Assembly (NCBI RefSeq): GCF_010668805.1
Contig: NZ_WUFT01000021.1
Coordinates: 1 to 64,000 of the forward strand
Reading direction: 5' to 3'
DNA: 64,000 nt
From: Rhizobium phaseoli
GTDB taxonomy: Bacteria; Pseudomonadota; Alphaproteobacteria; Rhizobiales; Rhizobiaceae
The translations under genes and the position numbers were made by a program. Positions 42,672 to 51,265 of this stretch are shown in pieces (positions within the stretch are counted from its first letter, which is position 1; each line of letters opens with the position of its first letter). The notes under the pieces are model-generated. The model searched no databases and was not told where the DNA came from. It saw only the letters and a program-made list of their open reading frames with translations.

Positions 42672-43838
42672 TCAACGCTGCATCAGGAGGTCATGCAAGC
42701 GTTTTTGAACGTCTTGCGGAGACATATTCCGATTGTTGAAGAAGTCGCCCACCACGGCAATCCAGCCTTCCGACATCTGGGTTGGCATGGCCTGGGATTG
42801 GGCGCTCACTTCACCCTTCTTTGCCTTGATCATCTCCAACCCAAGCTTGCCGCAACGATCAAGTCCGGACGGATCGACATCGGTGCGCACCGGCAAGGAC
42901 CCCTTGATCCGGCTGAATGCAACCTGATTGTCTCGATCGAGCACCATGCGTGCGAAAGCCTGTTGGGCCTTCGCCGTGCCGTCCCGATTGGTCAGCGGAA
43001 AGGCAAAGGCATCGATCACCATGAAATAGGCGATCGACGTGCCGGGAACGAGGCTGCAATCGAAATCCTTGTCGACGTTGTAGCCGCGCGCCACAAGCTC
43101 GCCCTTGGCCCAGTCGCCCATGAATTGCATGCCGGCCTTGCCCTGGCCCACCGCCGCGGCGGCATCGGCCCATGTCTTGTCCTTGCGCTGCTCGATCGGT
43201 TCCACATAGTTGGACAGCCGCAACAGTAGTTCCAGGGCTTCGATCATGCGCGAGTCCTGCACCAGGGCGGCATCGCCGCTCATGAGACGGGCATAACCTT
43301 CCGGGCCGAACTTGTAATAGATGATGTCATTAAAAATGAGCGACACTTCCCATCGCGTGCCGCCGAGCGCGATCGGCACACGTCCTGTCGCCTTGATCTT
43401 CTCGGCCGCATCGAAGAGTTCCTCCCAGGACTGCGGCGTCTTTACGCCAGCTTCAGCCAATGCCGCCTTGCTTGTCCAGAGCCAGTTTTCGGCATGGATA
43501 TTGGTCGGCGCAAAATAGACCTTTCCCTTGTAGGAGATCCGGTCAAGAACTGTGGCGGGAATGACGTCCTGCCAATGATCCGCCTTCGCGACATCGTCTA
43601 TATCCAGCACGATGCCCATTTCCGGCAGTTCACGCGATCCCTCGTTTGCATTCCACTGCATCACCGCCGGTGCATATCCGTTGGCAATACGATCGCTCAC
43701 CACCCGCTGGACGGCGACCTTGTTTTCTGCCGGCATGTCGACCCACTGGTTGCCGGCGGCCGACCAGGCCTTGCGAAAGACGTCGAGCGCCGCAGCCTCG
43801 CTTTTCGACACCCAGAAATGCACGACGTCCACCGCCAT
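42672..43838 (-). pseudogene. ABC sugar-binding protein lacking its signal peptide
   Basis: 388 residues of an extracellular solute-binding protein (family 1, sugar type): VDVVHFWVSKSEAAALDVFR, VMQWNANEGSRELPEMGIVL and the family core LIFNDIIYYKFGPEGYARLM. The mature part looks complete. No signal peptide precedes it: the frame begins AAQTPHSAEEGMAVDVVHFW, the tail of a lost leader, straight after the in-frame stop of the methyltransferase gene. Without export it cannot serve a transporter, and no permease or ATPase genes lie beside it. A recombination event has probably cut off the 5' end. Confidence 0.72.
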
Positions 43839-43880
43839 GCCTTCCTCCGCCGAGTGGGGCGTCTGCGCTGCTAGTCCCTG

Positions 43881-44546
43881 TCAGCTTGCCGGATTGCGCG
43901 CGGTGACGATCCACGCCGCACCGTCGATGATCACCGACCGCTCCCCGGGGCCGTCCGCGAAGGCGGCACGAACCGCGGCCGAGGCGCGGGCGCGTATGTC
44001 GTCGGGCTGATCAGCGAGCGCGCGCGACAGCGGGCCGACCTCGAGCGCCATCCTCACCGCGTCGTCGATCGCCGCGTCCCGCGTCGTGCCTTCACCAAAC
44101 GGGACGGAAGCATCGAAGGGCGCGATAGCGATATCGGTGAAGCCGGCCGCCGTCAGGATGCGAGCAACCCGCCCCCGGTCGCCGAAGCGCGAGAACAGGG
44201 TGTCGAACGCGCCCTCGGGCAGCTCGGTGCTGCTGGCGTCGGCCACTCGGAACAGGACCGGCGTATCCTGTGGCGCAAGCGCGCGCGCCCGGTCGATCAG
44301 CGGTTCGGATATGTCCACGCCCAGCACTTGGCCCTCTGCGCCGACGCGGGCGGCCAGTGCCAGACTGGATGTGCCCGCGCCGCGGCCGACGTCCAGCACG
44401 CGCTCGCCCGTCGCGGGTGCGGCGGCTTCAATCGCGGCCTGGCCGAACACCGCAAGCATGGCGTCGAGCCGAGCCTGGTGGGCGACACAGCGCTCCCCGC
44501 TTTGGTCATTCCAATCGGCGACCTGCTTGTCATTTTGCTCTGCCAT
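43881..44546 (-). CDS. SAM-dependent methyltransferase with internal deletion
   Basis: 221 residues of a class I methyltransferase. Motif I is GERVLDVGRGAGTSSLALAA, with arginine where cysteine is usual (DVGCGxG). Motif II follows as VLGVDISEPLIDRARALA. After DTLFSRFG the sequence jumps straight to DRGRVARILTAAGFTDI. In homologues I recall, about 60-70 residues (MFFSDP...W...) sit between these, so an in-frame deletion is likely. The C-terminal domain is complete. The protein may be unable to bind substrate. It lies directly upstream of the truncated sugar-binding protein gene, in the same damaged zone. Confidence 0.72.
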   Translation of the reverse strand: MAEQNDKQVADWNDQSGERCVAHQARLDAMLAVFGQAAIEAAAPATGERVLDVGRGAGTSSLALAARVGAEGQVLGVDISEPLIDRARALAPQDTPVLFRVADASSTELPEGAFDTLFSRFGDRGRVARILTAAGFTDIAIAPFDASVPFGEGTTRDAAIDDAVRMALEVGPLSRALADQPDDIRARASAAVRAAFADGPGERSVIIDGAAWIVTARNPAS

Positions 44547-44675
44547 GATCTATCCTTGTTCTCTTTTGTTCTTAGCTAAGCTATTGATGCCAAAGCGCGC
44601 GTCGGTCGGAGTTTCTGTTCGTGAAGCCTGAGCGCACAAACGACGCTGGGCGTAATAGGCCGAAGCACGAGGCTG

Positions 44676-45101
44676 TCAGCGGCTGCAGTAAGAGCCCCCG
44701 CTTGTTAGATGAGCCCGACGCGCCAGCGCTCCAGGAGTTAAGCGTCCACTAGTTCTTTTCATTGTGGCCCTTTGCATTGATCTCGGCGTCAGACGATTTG
44801 AAAAGGCTACCAGCGCGTTCGACAGGCCCTCGATCACCATAACCTTTCCTTGCAACAACGCTCGAATACCGCTGTCGGCGACCGGACGTGGCTTCATGGT
44901 GAGGAGGCGCAGCAAGGCCGATGTGGTTGCGCCGGCCGCCTCATCGAAGCCCGTCGCGGTGTGCCCCGGGCAGAGCGTGGTAACAACCACACCATGCAGG
45001 CGGAGTTCGTTGTGCAGGGCCTCGCCAAGGGCGAGTACATATGCCTTGGTCGCCGCATAGGCCGCATAGGCCGCGTAGCTCGGAACGGCTTGGAAGGCCA
45101 T
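44676..45101 (-). pseudogene. C-terminal fragment of a short-chain dehydrogenase
   Basis: About 140 residues from the second half of an SDR protein: the catalytic Y-x3-K is in AAYAATKAYVLALGEALHNE, followed by VVVTTLCPGHTATGFDEAAG. The N-terminal Rossmann motif (TGxxxGxG) and the catalytic serine strand are missing; upstream of 45101 the sequence belongs to the next gene. The C-terminus is also long and basic. The fragment has a 9-bp tandem repeat just before the active site. Confidence 0.75.
45052..45078. repeat. 9-bp tandem repeat in SDR fragment
   Basis: gccgcatag occurs twice in direct tandem, then once as gccgcgtag. On the minus strand this gives three A-A-Y/T-A-Y units just before the active-site Y-x3-K. 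Confidence 0.8.
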
Positions 45102-45119
45102 GAGATGGAATCGGCGCTC

Positions 45120-46013
45120 TCAAACCAGCATCGACTGCTGGGCGGAGATGCCCGCAATTGCGCCTTGCCATGATGCCGTGGTGACCGAGGGCATGCCGGG
45201 GTTGGCGAGGTCGCCGGCGGCGTAGATTCCGGGCATGCTGGTTTCGCGGCGCTCGTCCGCCTTGAGAGCAATGCCGAGGGGTGTATCGACCGTGGCGAGA
45301 CCCAGTGATTCATGCAGGCCTGCGGACGGCTTGTTGCGCGGATGCGCGAACAGGATGTCGACAGTGACATCGGGGCCGGTATCGAGATTGAGGGTGGGAT
45401 TATGGCCCCCATGACGGTCGATTTCAGTGATCCGGCCATCGACGACAGGTATGTTGCGGCGCGCCACATCCGCCCGGATATCGGGCGGGATGTCGTGACC
45501 ATCGGCGAAGACCGTCAACCTGTCGGTCCAATCGTGGAACAGCCTGACCTGATTGTGCGACTGCAGGCCGGACCAGACGAGGCCCCAATGCTGGCCGGCG
45601 ACTTCAAAGCCGTCGCAATAGGGACAGGGCACGATGGACGTGCCCCAGCCTTCGGCAAAGCCCGGCACAGCAGGCATCTGGTCGGTGATGCCATAGCTCA
45701 GGATCAGGCGGCGCGCCCCAAGGCTTTCGCCATTGCCAGTGAGGACGGAGAAATCGTCGATGCCGCCGGACACGCTGTTGGCCCGGGCATTGACCAAATT
45801 GACCGTGGGATAACGCGTCAGCTGCCGCCGCGCCTCGGCCAGGATGTCCAGCGGCGGCTTGTGATCGTGACCGAGCAGGCCATGCGAGTGGCCGGCGAAG
45901 CGGTTGCGCGGCAGGCCGGTATCGAGAACGGTGACCTTGCGACGGGCACGGCCGAGTTGCAGAGCGGCTGCGAGGCCGGCAAAGCTGCCGCCGATGATGA
46001 CGACGTCATCCAT
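45120..46013 (-). CDS. thioredoxin-reductase-like NAD(P)/FAD oxidoreductase
   Basis: 297 residues. The FAD motif is VVIIGGSFAGLAAALQLGRA at residues 4-23. The redox pair is in SIVPCPYCDGFEVAG, i.e. C-x2-C as in TrxB. The C-terminal FAD motif is GIYAAGDLANPGMPSVTTAS. The NADPH motif of classical TrxB (GxGxxA) is replaced by LVWSGLQSHNQVR, so it belongs to the TrxB-like group of bacilliredoxin or gliotoxin-type reductases. The start at 46013 is taken at MDDVVIIGG. It is divergent from a TetR gene, which probably represses it through the palindrome at 46157-46172. Confidence 0.88.
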   Translation of the reverse strand: MDDVVIIGGSFAGLAAALQLGRARRKVTVLDTGLPRNRFAGHSHGLLGHDHKPPLDILAEARRQLTRYPTVNLVNARANSVSGGIDDFSVLTGNGESLGARRLILSYGITDQMPAVPGFAEGWGTSIVPCPYCDGFEVAGQHWGLVWSGLQSHNQVRLFHDWTDRLTVFADGHDIPPDIRADVARRNIPVVDGRITEIDRHGGHNPTLNLDTGPDVTVDILFAHPRNKPSAGLHESLGLATVDTPLGIALKADERRETSMPGIYAAGDLANPGMPSVTTASWQGAIAGISAQQSMLV

Positions 46014-46156
46014 GGTGATAAGCTCCGTGTTGCGGATGGAGGGGGGTGGGTTGGGCCTGGCGCGCAATATCGTCCAGCGATGCGCATTCGATATCGGTGG
46101 GCGGCCAAGGGACACTTATTTTGGAGGACACGATAAAATTCACCCTTGGAATTGCA

Positions 46157-46172
46157 GATACTGAGTAGTATC
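46157..46172. promoter_or_regulatory. candidate TetR operator
   Basis: GATACT-GAGT-AGTATC, a 6-bp perfect dyad with a 4-base centre, lies in the 200-base gap between the reductase and the TetR gene. A further GATACT half-site is at 46189-46194. Confidence 0.55.
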
Positions 46173-46213
46173 GTAATTCAAGAATAAAGATACTGTCAAG
46201 GATCGGAATTGTC

Positions 46214-46891
46214 GTGACCGAAAATAGCCAGGGCCGGCGCGGCCGGCCCACCAACCAGGCGCTTGGCCAAACCATAGTCGACGCCGCGGGCGAACTCTTT
46301 GCGGAATTGGGTTTCCAAGCGACGACATTGGACAAGGTCGCCCAGCGAGCGAAGATATCCAAGCTCAGCATCTATCGCCACTTCGAGAACAAGGAGGCGC
46401 TGTTTGGCGCGGCGTTTGCGGCCCGCTGCTATCAGTTAATACCACAGGCCCTTTTTGAAGGCGTCGACGGTTCGGCCGAAGATCAGCTCATGGCGGTGGG
46501 ATCATCACTGCTTCGCACGCTGTTGCGCCCGGACGTGCGCAGTGTGGAAGCCATGGTCATGGCCGACTTCACGAGTCAAAAGTCGCTGAGCAAGGTCCAC
46601 TACGAAGCCGGCCCCGCCCATATCATCGCCCAAATCGAGGCCCTGTTGCGTCAATTGCACGCGAAGGCGGTTCTGAATGTGCCCGATCCTCTCCGGTCCG
46701 CCCGCTTGTTTGCCGCGCTTTTCAAAGGCTCCGATCTCCTGATTATCACACGCTTCGATCAGGCGAGAGCAGAGGACGACAACGAGATCGAATCCTATTG
46801 CCGGTCGGCCGTCGCCATGTTCATCGCCGCGCACGGTGGCAGCGACCACGCGGGCGGATATCCGGGACGAAGCCGCGAAGTACTTGCTTGA
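46214..46891 (+). CDS. TetR-family transcriptional regulator
   Basis: 225 residues from a GTG with AAGGA upstream. The N-terminal DNA-binding domain is classic: IVDAAGELFAELGFQATTLD, KVAQRAKISKLSIYRHFENK and EALFGAAFAA. The ligand-binding domain is of the AefR/C-terminal type. It is divergent from the thioredoxin-reductase-like gene, whose repressor it most likely is. Unlike its neighbours it seems intact. Confidence 0.9.
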   Translation: MTENSQGRRGRPTNQALGQTIVDAAGELFAELGFQATTLDKVAQRAKISKLSIYRHFENKEALFGAAFAARCYQLIPQALFEGVDGSAEDQLMAVGSSLLRTLLRPDVRSVEAMVMADFTSQKSLSKVHYEAGPAHIIAQIEALLRQLHAKAVLNVPDPLRSARLFAALFKGSDLLIITRFDQARAEDDNEIESYCRSAVAMFIAAHGGSDHAGGYPGRSREVLA

Positions 46892-47307
46892 TATTTTGGA
46901 TGCTCGCACTGACATCAACGCGACTATCGGTGTCCGCTTTGGGCCAGATTCCGCCTTCCAGTGCTTGAAAATATGCCGAGCTTACCAGGCGGCTTTACCT
47001 GAAATCCCGTGCTTTAGGAAACGGGCCCGGCATGTATCTGGCTCGGGATAAACGCCTTTATGCCGAACTCGGCATAAAGGTATATCCACATTGCGCACTC
47101 CGATCCGTATCGCGCGTTGAAAGTTCTTGTCGGCCGGAACTGCAGTAATCCCTTAATTTTCTAACCGCAGAATCCAAGGCCAAGCCGATATGCTCGATTG
47201 CAGCGGACCGGTGCCGTTGCGACGACATCCTCGCACCATCGTTTCGCTTCAAATGACTTGGGCGGCCTTTCTTAGAAAATTCTCGATTGGATGAATGATG
47301 CGTCCGG
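46892..47307. other. intergenic region with a 26-bp near-contiguous palindrome
   Basis: 416 bases without a supported gene. At 47055-47080 there is a perfect 12-bp inverted repeat with a 2-base centre, cctttatgccga / tcggcataaagg. It has no T-run on either strand and looks more like a protein-binding or recombination site than a terminator. The rest, including 47150-47300 directly before the PAS-GGDEF-EAL gene, is probably degraded sequence from the gene's lost 5' end. Confidence 0.5.
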
Positions 47308-49491
47308 TTGATGCCCATGGTGAGAAGATTCGTCATGACGTTGTCCCAATCGTTTCCGGAGCCGGCCGTTATCGTCGACATTGCCGAACACAAACAGACG
47401 GAGCGGGAGCTCAAGAAGGCGCTTGAATTCGCCGAGGGGATCATCACCGCCATTCCGGATGTTCTGTTCGAGGTGGACGAAGACGGCCGTTATCTTCAGG
47501 TCTGGACGCGAAACCCCGAACTGCTGGCTCACCAGAAGGAGATGCTGCTTGGCAGGACGGTCAATGACGTCCTTGCGCCCGATCAGGCGGCTATCGCGAT
47601 GGAGGCTCTGCGCGCGGCCGGCAAAGAGGGAGTTGCCTATGGCCGATGCATTTGCGTCTCGTTGCCGAACGGTGAGACGCGATGGTTCGAGCTGTCCGTA
47701 GCCAAACGGCCGAGCGCCGATTCGGCCACCACACTGCTTGCGCTTTCGCGCGACATTACCGAGCGCAAACAGGCGGAAGAAGCCATCAACTCCGTACGGA
47801 TACAGCTTCTCAGCGTGCTTCAGACCATGCCTGATATGGTCTGGGTGAAGGACACGGATGGCGTTTATCTCTTGTGCAACCACGCCTACGAGCGACTGAC
47901 CGGGAAGACGGAGGCCGACGTTGTCGGAAAGACGGATTTCGACCTGTTCGAGACAGAAAGGGCTCGGACCTTTCGAGAGTCGGACAAAGCGGCGATTGAG
48001 GCTGGTGGCATCCTCGTCAGCGAGGAATGGGTCGTTTCCCGGGAGAACGGTCAATCTGTTCTTCTTGAAACACGCAAGGTTCCGGTATTGGCCCCAGGGG
48101 GAGAAGTTGCCGGTGTTCTGGGTGTGTCGCGCGACGTTACCGAGTTGAACGCCTCGCGTCAGAAGATCCATCAGATGGCCTTTTACGATCCTTTGACATC
48201 GCTGCCGAACCGATCGCTGTTCAATGATCGGCTTCGGCAGATGATTACTTCAGCCGTTTCCCGTGGCCAGCGGGCAGGTGTGATGTTGATCGACATCGAT
48301 CATTTCAAGGTGGTCAACGATACGATGGGCCATCCTGTCGGCGACGAATTGCTCTGTCAGGCGGCGGCTCGCCTCAATGCGAGCGTTCGGGACTACGACA
48401 CCGTCGCCCGTCTCGGTGGCGACGAATTCGCGATCCTGCTGCCGGATATCAGCCAAGGCGACGGTCTAGGCCGGATTGCCAATAATATCCTCGAGAAGTT
48501 CAGGGAACGCTTCCTGCTGGATGGCCAGGAGGTGTTTATTTCATGCAGCGTCGGCATCGCGCTCTATCCCGATGACAGCGCCGATGCCAACGACCTTGTA
48601 AAATACGCCGACTCGGCGATGTATCTCGCCAAACGCTCCGGACGAAGCAATTTTCGCTTCTATTCGAAGGACCTGACGGCAAGCGCCGAAGAGCGGATGC
48701 GACTGGAGTCGGAATTGCGCCGTGCGATCGAGCGCGGTGAACTGGAACTGCACTACCAGCCGAAGGTACTTCTCACCAGCGGCGCAATGATCGGCTGCGA
48801 AGCCTTGCTGAGATGGCGCCACCCCGAAATGGGCATGATTCCTCCCGCACGGTTCATTCCGGTTGCGGAAGACACGGGGCTGATCGTGGAACTCGGGCAA
48901 TGGGTGCTGCGCGAGGCATGCCAGACCGCAGCCGAGTTCAATGCCGATAGCGATTCACCGCACAAGGTGGCGGTCAACCTGTCGGTCAAGCAATTCCAAT
49001 CCCCAGGATTGGTAAGGTCGATCGCAGAGATTCTCGACGAGACCGGCTGCCGCTCGGAATGGGTGGAAATCGAAATAACGGAGAGCCTTCTTCTGGATCA
49101 GAAGGATGAAACGCTGGAGATGCTCTCTGAACTTCGAAGCATGGGATTTTCGATCGCCATCGATGATTTCGGCACCGGCTATTCGGCATTGAACTATCTG
49201 GCGCGCTTTCCGATCGACACGCTGAAGATCGATCGGTCGTTCATCAACAGCGTCGATAGACGGAACGAGGAACTCGTGAAGGCGATCCTCTCCATCGCGC
49301 GTTGTCTCGGACAGAATGTGGTGGCGGAAGGCGTCGAAACCGCCGAGCAGGCAGCCTTCCTGGCTGCAAATGGATGCGGCTCGGCGCAAGGATTTCTTTA
49401 CAGCAAAGCTGTGCCAAAAGCCGAGATTATCGCCATTCGGCTGCGTTCTCCGGCTGGTGACCTCAACCCAAGAGAGCGGCTTTGCGGGTGA
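47308..49491 (+). CDS. PAS-GGDEF-EAL c-di-GMP signalling protein, N-terminally shortened
   Basis: 727 residues. It starts abruptly in what looks like the end of a PAS/PAC unit (VIVDIAEHKQTERELKKALE). Two more PAS domains follow (about 45-150 and 165-280), then a GGDEF domain (YDPLTSLPNRSLFND; ARLGGDEFAILLPD, about 375) and an EAL domain (CEALLRWRHPEMG, about 495; VEIEITES; IDDFGTGYSALNYLARFPID). GGDEF and EAL are both intact, and an R-x2-D inhibition site is in place (RDYD). It could make or break c-di-GMP. The first residues before the PAC helix are unusual, so the original protein was probably longer. It is cytoplasmic as it stands. Confidence 0.88.
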   Translation: MMPMVRRFVMTLSQSFPEPAVIVDIAEHKQTERELKKALEFAEGIITAIPDVLFEVDEDGRYLQVWTRNPELLAHQKEMLLGRTVNDVLAPDQAAIAMEALRAAGKEGVAYGRCICVSLPNGETRWFELSVAKRPSADSATTLLALSRDITERKQAEEAINSVRIQLLSVLQTMPDMVWVKDTDGVYLLCNHAYERLTGKTEADVVGKTDFDLFETERARTFRESDKAAIEAGGILVSEEWVVSRENGQSVLLETRKVPVLAPGGEVAGVLGVSRDVTELNASRQKIHQMAFYDPLTSLPNRSLFNDRLRQMITSAVSRGQRAGVMLIDIDHFKVVNDTMGHPVGDELLCQAAARLNASVRDYDTVARLGGDEFAILLPDISQGDGLGRIANNILEKFRERFLLDGQEVFISCSVGIALYPDDSADANDLVKYADSAMYLAKRSGRSNFRFYSKDLTASAEERMRLESELRRAIERGELELHYQPKVLLTSGAMIGCEALLRWRHPEMGMIPPARFIPVAEDTGLIVELGQWVLREACQTAAEFNADSDSPHKVAVNLSVKQFQSPGLVRSIAEILDETGCRSEWVEIEITESLLLDQKDETLEMLSELRSMGFSIAIDDFGTGYSALNYLARFPIDTLKIDRSFINSVDRRNEELVKAILSIARCLGQNVVAEGVETAEQAAFLAANGCGSAQGFLYSKAVPKAEIIAIRLRSPAGDLNPRERLCG

Positions 49492-49589
49492 ATTCCGTCT
49501 TAAGAATACCCGTCGAACTGAGTGCAGTTCGTTCAATGGACGTCCTTTTGATCTCCCTCGTCTTTGTCAGTGCCTGAAAGCCGGGCCTG

Positions 49590-49815
49590 AAATTCGGCGG
49601 AGTGGGCGTGCTGCTGCCGACCCCGACCCGGATTCAACGGCGCCTGACCGTTCTGGCTGCGCTCGGCTGCGTGCTGCTGCAGATCGCTGCCATGATCTTT
49701 CATCTATCCCCGCGGCGAAGTCCCCGCCCTGCCGCTCAATGTCATCCTGCTTGCCCTTTCAGCTTTCATCCTATGGGACCGCAGCAAGAGGGCGCCGATC
49801 ATGCCGCGCCAATGA
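49590..49815 (+). pseudogene. DoxX-like membrane protein remnant, frameshifted
   Basis: The frame reads GVGVLLPTPTRIQRRLTVLA, then ALGCVLLQIAAMIFHL, as in DoxX-type proteins. It then shifts, and the reading continues in another frame with GEVPALPLNVILLALSAFIL and WDRSKRAPIMPRQ to the stop at 49815. The first helices are missing. The rest of the 49492-50010 gap holds no convincing gene. Confidence 0.65.
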
Positions 49816-50010
49816 CGGATCGGGAACCACGCGTTTTTCGCATCTTTGTCCGTTTGGCGCGACAAAGCCGCGAAGTCAGCTACCGCGCGCGCTGAAGTAG
49901 GAATTTGTTAAGGACGACGAGGCGTTTACTGCCAAGCGGACAAAGCAACCCATCGCAATGAATGCGGTTTCCTATGCTCCCCATAAAACACAACAAAATA
50001 AAGAATGCTC

Positions 50011-50196
50011 ATGGCTGAAATCATTCCGTTTCCAAATCCTGTCTCCAACGCTTCGATAGACGTTCAGCACCTCAAAAACGCAGACGGGTCGTACGGCAAC
50101 CTGGAGATGGATAAAATGCTGCAGGCGCGTGCTCGGATCCAACAGGTTTTGGACGACCTCGACCGATTAAGCTTCGAGTCGCATAGGCAGTCATGA
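50011..50196 (+). CDS. small protein of unknown function
   Basis: 61 residues starting MAEIIPFPNPVSNASIDVQH, with a C-terminal helix (KMLQARARIQQVLDDLDRLS). No membrane segment. I do not recognise a family. The 3' end overlaps the convergent ECF sigma gene by 6 bases. An in-frame ATG lies two codons upstream (50005). Confidence 0.55.
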   Translation: MAEIIPFPNPVSNASIDVQHLKNADGSYGNLEMDKMLQARARIQQVLDDLDRLSFESHRQS

Positions 50197-50898
50197 CGTC
50201 TTGTGGGTAAGGGCGGCGACGACGCGATCGGCCATGAAGGCGCAGCGGGCACCGTCAAACGGGAACAGCGCCGAGAATGCGCCGGAGAGCTGTTTTTCGA
50301 TCGACTGGCGCATCATCTTCCGCGCCCGGTGGAGCCGCGTCTTCGCGGTTTCGGCTCTTATGCCGAGGTAGGATGCGGCCTCGTTGGTGCTCATACCCTC
50401 GACATCACGCAGCACAAAAATGGTGCGAAAATCATCGGGAAGTTCGTCGACCGCTTGTTCGAGGAGATGCCGCGCCTGGCTCCGCGACAGCTCGGTTTCA
50501 GGATCTGTCGTGGAAGACGGAAACTGGACTATCTGCCCACTCGCCGACGTTGCCTGCATGTCGATTTCCTCCAGCCCGGTGGTGTTCTTCCGAGCCCGTA
50601 CCCGGCCCAACGCCTCGTTGAGCGTAATTCGGGTCAGCCATGTCGAAAGCTCCGCCTCACCCCGGAACGTCGCCAGGTTGATGAAGGCCTTGATGTAAGA
50701 CGCCTGAACGACGTCTTCCGCTTCCGCATCATTGCGGATTACGGCGCGCGCGGTGCGGAACAGGCGCTGATTGTGACGCTGGATGATGGCGCGGATGGCG
50801 GGCTCGTCGCCGATTTTTGCAAGGGGCATGAGGTCGGCGTCGGAAAGGGTCGACTGAAGCGGCCGGCGTCGCGCGACCGGAACCGGAATGGCTGTCAT
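50191..50898 (-). CDS. ECF sigma factor with C-terminal extension
   Basis: 235 residues. Region 2: AEDVVQASYIKAFINLATFR, then LSTWLTRITLNEALGRVRAR. Region 4: LPDDFRTIFVLRDVEGMSTN, then EAASYLGIRAETAKTRLHRA. A 30-residue tail (FPFDGARCAFMADRVVAALT) with one cysteine follows, which some rhizobial ECFs carry. It comes third in a minus-strand unit after the DUF4142 and cupredoxin genes, which it may regulate. No anti-sigma gene is adjacent. The nearest known relatives respond to oxidative or envelope stress. Confidence 0.88.
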   Translation of the reverse strand: MTAIPVPVARRRPLQSTLSDADLMPLAKIGDEPAIRAIIQRHNQRLFRTARAVIRNDAEAEDVVQASYIKAFINLATFRGEAELSTWLTRITLNEALGRVRARKNTTGLEEIDMQATSASGQIVQFPSSTTDPETELSRSQARHLLEQAVDELPDDFRTIFVLRDVEGMSTNEAASYLGIRAETAKTRLHRARKMMRQSIEKQLSGAFSALFPFDGARCAFMADRVVAALTHKTS

Positions 50899-50937
50899 GG
50901 AAATCTCCGCTACCCCGTCTTTCCGAGGAGCCCGGCC

Positions 50938-51258
50938 TTATGGCCGGACGTCCAGTTTGCCCGTCATGGCGGGATGAAAGCGGCAGTAGAAATCGACCGC
51001 TCCCGCTCGGCTGATTATCATGCGGCCTTCCGATTTCGGCGGCAGATCGATGTCGAAGCTTTTGTCGCGCGCCGTCGCCGTATGCCGGAATATATCATCA
51101 TTCCGCCAGACGATCACATCGCCGACATGCAGTTCGGCAGGCGGCGCGCTGAATTTCATTCCCGCAATGGTCACCTGATAATCCGCCGCAACGGCAAACC
51201 CGCTGCCTGTCCAGAGCAGCACAAACAGCAGCGGCAGCGATTTCATCAGTAAGCGCAT
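50938..51258 (-). CDS. exported cupredoxin-like copper protein
   Basis: 106 residues: a signal peptide (SLPLLFVLLWTGSGFAVAAD) and a small blue-copper-type fold. Copper ligands are visible as H in DDIFRHTATA and C, H and M in VDFYCRFHPAMTGKLDV, the C-x(n)-H-x(n)-M order of plastocyanin/amicyanin-type proteins. It may carry electrons or protect against copper in the periplasm. ATG at 51258 was used; the ATG at 51246 is the alternative. It is 7 bases from the DUF4142 gene upstream. Confidence 0.88.
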   Translation of the reverse strand: MRLLMKSLPLLFVLLWTGSGFAVAADYQVTIAGMKFSAPPAELHVGDVIVWRNDDIFRHTATARDKSFDIDLPPKSEGRMIISRAGAVDFYCRFHPAMTGKLDVRP

Positions 51259-51265
51259 CGCAAGC

